From an uncultured Bacteroidota bacterium (GTDB taxonomy: Bacteria > Bacteroidota > Bacteroidia > 2-12-FULL-35-15), in contig CAISYK010000429.1 of NCBI GenBank assembly GCA_903889605.1, positions 1 through 7,855 of the forward strand: 7,855 nucleotides of DNA, given 5' to 3'. Shown here piece after piece: positions 6,388-7,855 of the stretch; the stretch's first letter is position 1; every line of letters starts with the position of its first letter. Both the position numbers and the translations under genes were made by a program. The notes below the pieces were generated by a model. It made no database searches, had not been told where the DNA came from, and was given only the letters and a program-made list of their open reading frames with translations.

Positions 6388-6783
6388 TTAAGTTTTTCGT
6401 TTAATTATATAACCATTTTCAACTTTTTCAAAACCAACTTTTGGATAATATTCTATTGCAGAAGCAGAAGCAAGAAAAAGCAGCATAGTTTGTTCTCCGA
6501 CGGATTGCTGTGTGAGTTCAATTAAAGTTTTTCCAATACCAAATTTTTGAAATTCTTTTTTAACGGCAATGTCTGAAAGATAACAGCAATAGCAAAAATC
6601 GGTAACAGAGCGTGCAATACCTATTAATTCCGAACCCTTCCAGGCAGTAACAATAAGATTAGAGTTATCAATCATCATTTGTACCAGTTTTTCATCTATA
6701 GGACGATTGATGCCTGAGTTTTTGAATAATTCGATTACAGCCTGGGCTGTAACTTTCTCATTTATCCTGAATTGAATTTCCAT
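6388..6783 (-). CDS. GNAT family N-acetyltransferase
   Basis: This 131-residue protein is a single-domain GNAT acetyltransferase, a usual length for small members. It would transfer an acetyl group from acetyl-CoA to an amine; the substrate is unknown. The acetyl-CoA binding motif A is LSDIAVKKEFQKFGIG, with the Q/RxxGxG loop at 79-84 (QKFGIG). The C-terminal EYYPKVGFEKVENGY (111-125) is the usual beta6-beta7 region. A Cys cluster, CYCC at 64-67, sits in the strand before motif A. There is no signal peptide, so it acts in the cytoplasm. It is the first gene of the operon and its TAA stop lies two bases before the thioredoxin-like start. A cytoplasmic acetyltransferase does not obviously join the envelope job of its partners, so it may simply be co-transcribed. 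Start ATG at 6781-6783. Confidence 0.9.
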   Translation of the reverse strand: MEIQFRINEKVTAQAVIELFKNSGINRPIDEKLVQMMIDNSNLIVTAWKGSELIGIARSVTDFCYCCYLSDIAVKKEFQKFGIGKTLIELTQQSVGEQTMLLFLASASAIEYYPKVGFEKVENGYIIKRKT

Positions 6784-6905
6784 GCGGCTATTTTAAAAAA
6801 GAATCGTAATTATTGTTTAATGGTTACTGAATTGCTGCAAACAGACGGTTACGGAAAAAAGAATTATTACGAATTTATGAACCCGGTTATAAGACTTGCA
6901 AACTA

Positions 6906-6956
6906 TGACTAATGACCAATTGACTAATAACTAATGGCCCAATGCCTTATAACTAA
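6906..6956. repeat. Degenerate heptamer tandem array (TGACTAA-like)
   Basis: Seven adjacent near-heptamers can be read: tgactaa (6906), tgaccaa (6913), tgactaa (6921), taactaa (6928), tggcccaa (6935), tgcctta (6943) and taactaa (6950), with single extra bases in two places. The first four are close copies and the rest are weaker. The array sits just upstream of the DPP IV promoter region. It may be a decayed microsatellite or a cluster of binding sites; the sequence alone does not decide. Confidence 0.55.
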
Positions 6957-6983
6957 ATATATTTTACTATTTTCGTTCTTCCT

Positions 6984-6991
6984 CAAAATTA
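6984..6991 (-). promoter_or_regulatory. Possible -7 element for the GNAT-TlpA-SCO1 operon
   Basis: It reads TAATTTTG on the minus strand, a full match to TAnnTTTG. It would place the start about 195 bases before the GNAT ATG and would overlap the DPP IV leader on the other strand. I see no -33 match at the right spacing, so this is only a candidate. Confidence 0.2.
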
Positions 6992-7006
6992 TAAAAATAA
7001 AACAAC

Positions 7007-7855
7007 ATGAAGAAGTTATTTTTTATTGGATTTTCAATTCTCCTGGTTAATAACCTGATTGCTCAAAAAAAAGATATTACATTAGAAGACATTTGGAAAA
7101 CCGGGACATTCCGCAGCAACAGTGTTTATGGATTGGTTTCTATGAAAGATGGGATACATTATTCAACAATCAGTAATGATACTATTTTCCGTTATAATTA
7201 TGAAAAGGCTGCAGCACCTGAAGTAATTGCATATAAAAGCCAATTACTGGTTGATGGCAAAGCAATTAATATAGATAATTATCAATTCAGTGCAGATGAA
7301 AATAAGATATTAATTGCTTCCGAAACCGAACACATATACCGCCATTCGACGCGTGAAAATTATTATGTATATGATCGGACTGCAAAAACACTAACATCGG
7401 TAACTATAGGCGAAAAACAAATGCACGCCTGCTTCTCCCCTGATGGCGGAAAAGTAGGATTCGTGCGCGGCAATAATATCTTTTATAAAGATTTAACTTC
7501 AGGGAAAGAAACTCAGGTTACAACGGACGGCAAACAAAATAATATAATAAATGGTGCTGCAGATTGGGTTCATGAAGAAGAGTTCTCCTTTTCTGTCGCT
7601 TATTTCTGGAGTCCGGACAGTAAAAAAATTGCATATTATAAATTTGACGAAAGCAAAGTAAAAGAGTTTTCTTTTAATGAATTTAATAATCAATTATATC
7701 CAACAGAATACAAGTTCAAATATCCAAAGGCCGGTGAGGATAATTCAATTGTTACAATTCATGTCTATGATTTAACAAATGCTTCTGATAAGCTTATGGA
7801 TATTGGTAAAGAGACCAACCAATACATTCCCCGTGTTAAATGGACAATGGATGCA
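7007..7855 (+). CDS. Dipeptidyl peptidase IV (S9B), N-terminal part
   Basis: The first 283 residues are in the window; the 3' part lies beyond the right edge. Residues 1-19 are a signal peptide ending NNLIA, with likely cleavage before Gln20. The rest is the DPP IV N-terminal beta-propeller. Diagnostic segments are YRHSTRENYYVYD (111-123), where Arg112 matches the Arg that holds the substrate carboxylate side, and NGAADWVHEEEF (182-193), where Glu191 and Glu192 match the Glu pair that binds the free N terminus of the peptide. WSPDSKKIAYYKFDESKV and the YPKAGEDN loop also match the family. The enzyme cleaves Xaa-Pro (or Xaa-Ala) dipeptides from N termini. The Ser-Asp-His catalytic domain is off the window, so activity cannot be confirmed. 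It is transcribed divergently from the GNAT operon. The ATG at 7007 directly precedes the signal peptide and follows an A-rich leader. Confidence 0.94.
   Translation, partial: MKKLFFIGFSILLVNNLIAQKKDITLEDIWKTGTFRSNSVYGLVSMKDGIHYSTISNDTIFRYNYEKAAAPEVIAYKSQLLVDGKAINIDNYQFSADENKILIASETEHIYRHSTRENYYVYDRTAKTLTSVTIGEKQMHACFSPDGGKVGFVRGNNIFYKDLTSGKETQVTTDGKQNNIINGAADWVHEEEFSFSVAYFWSPDSKKIAYYKFDESKVKEFSFNEFNNQLYPTEYKFKYPKAGEDNSIVTIHVYDLTNASDKLMDIGKETNQYIPRVKWTMDA

Larger units (their letters stand above)
6784..7006. other. Divergent intergenic region between GNAT operon and DPP IV
   Basis: This 223-base region must carry promoters in both directions. I find no gene in it. On the plus strand TATTTTCG at 6968-6975 is one base off the -7 consensus and would give DPP IV a leader of roughly 25-30 bases. 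No clear -33 TTTG accompanies it. The leader just before the DPP IV ATG is A-rich (aaaataaaacaac) without a Shine-Dalgarno sequence, as is common in Bacteroidota. The heptamer array at 6906-6956 is listed separately. Confidence 0.55.

Noticed and set aside
7499..7693. Minus-strand open frame of 64 residues
   Set aside because: It is antisense to the well-matched DPP IV segment with the DWVHEEEF motif.

Overview
The window looks like a piece of an AT-rich Bacteroidota (Bacteroidetes) chromosome. The evidence is a very large secreted protein ending in a type IX secretion (T9SS) type A sorting domain, a dipeptidyl peptidase IV of the kind common in this phylum, A-rich leaders without clear Shine-Dalgarno sequences, and several matches to the Bacteroidota -7 promoter element TAnnTTTG. 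I cannot name a genus.

Layout, left to right. (1) 1-418, minus: the N-terminal part of a J-domain co-chaperone (CbpA/DnaJ-like), cut by the window edge. (2) 620-970, minus: a 116-residue protein of unknown function. An open frame continues upstream to 1069, but that extension is encoded by a palindromic repeat. (3) 1015-1200: a compact, mirror-symmetric palindromic element, probably a REP pair or MITE-like element. (4) 1277-4795, minus: a 1172-residue secreted protein with a signal peptide, seven FG-GAP-type blades (one predicted beta-propeller), eleven cysteine-paired repeats of about 50 residues, an Ig-like segment and a T9SS sorting domain. (5) 4796-5215: a gene-free AT-rich spacer with a GC-capped hairpin and promoter-like motifs. 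(6) 5216-6783, minus: a tight three-gene operon, transcribed in the order GNAT acetyltransferase, TlpA/ResA-like thioredoxin, SCO1/SenC copper chaperone. (7) 6784-7006: a divergent intergenic region with a degenerate heptamer tandem array. (8) 7007 to the right edge, plus: the first 283 residues of a dipeptidyl peptidase IV (S9B).

Functional picture. The thioredoxin-like protein and SCO1 fit a thiol and copper delivery step in the cell envelope, most likely maturation of the CuA centre of a haem-copper oxidase. No oxidase gene is in the window, so this rests on family knowledge. The large repeat protein is probably exported through T9SS and anchored at or released from the surface, with a likely role in adhesion or matrix. 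DPP IV would clip Xaa-Pro dipeptides from peptides in the envelope. I do not see a convincing new defence, mobile or regulatory system. The two most unusual items are the 7+11 architecture of the surface protein and the palindromic element that supplies an apparent start codon to its neighbour.
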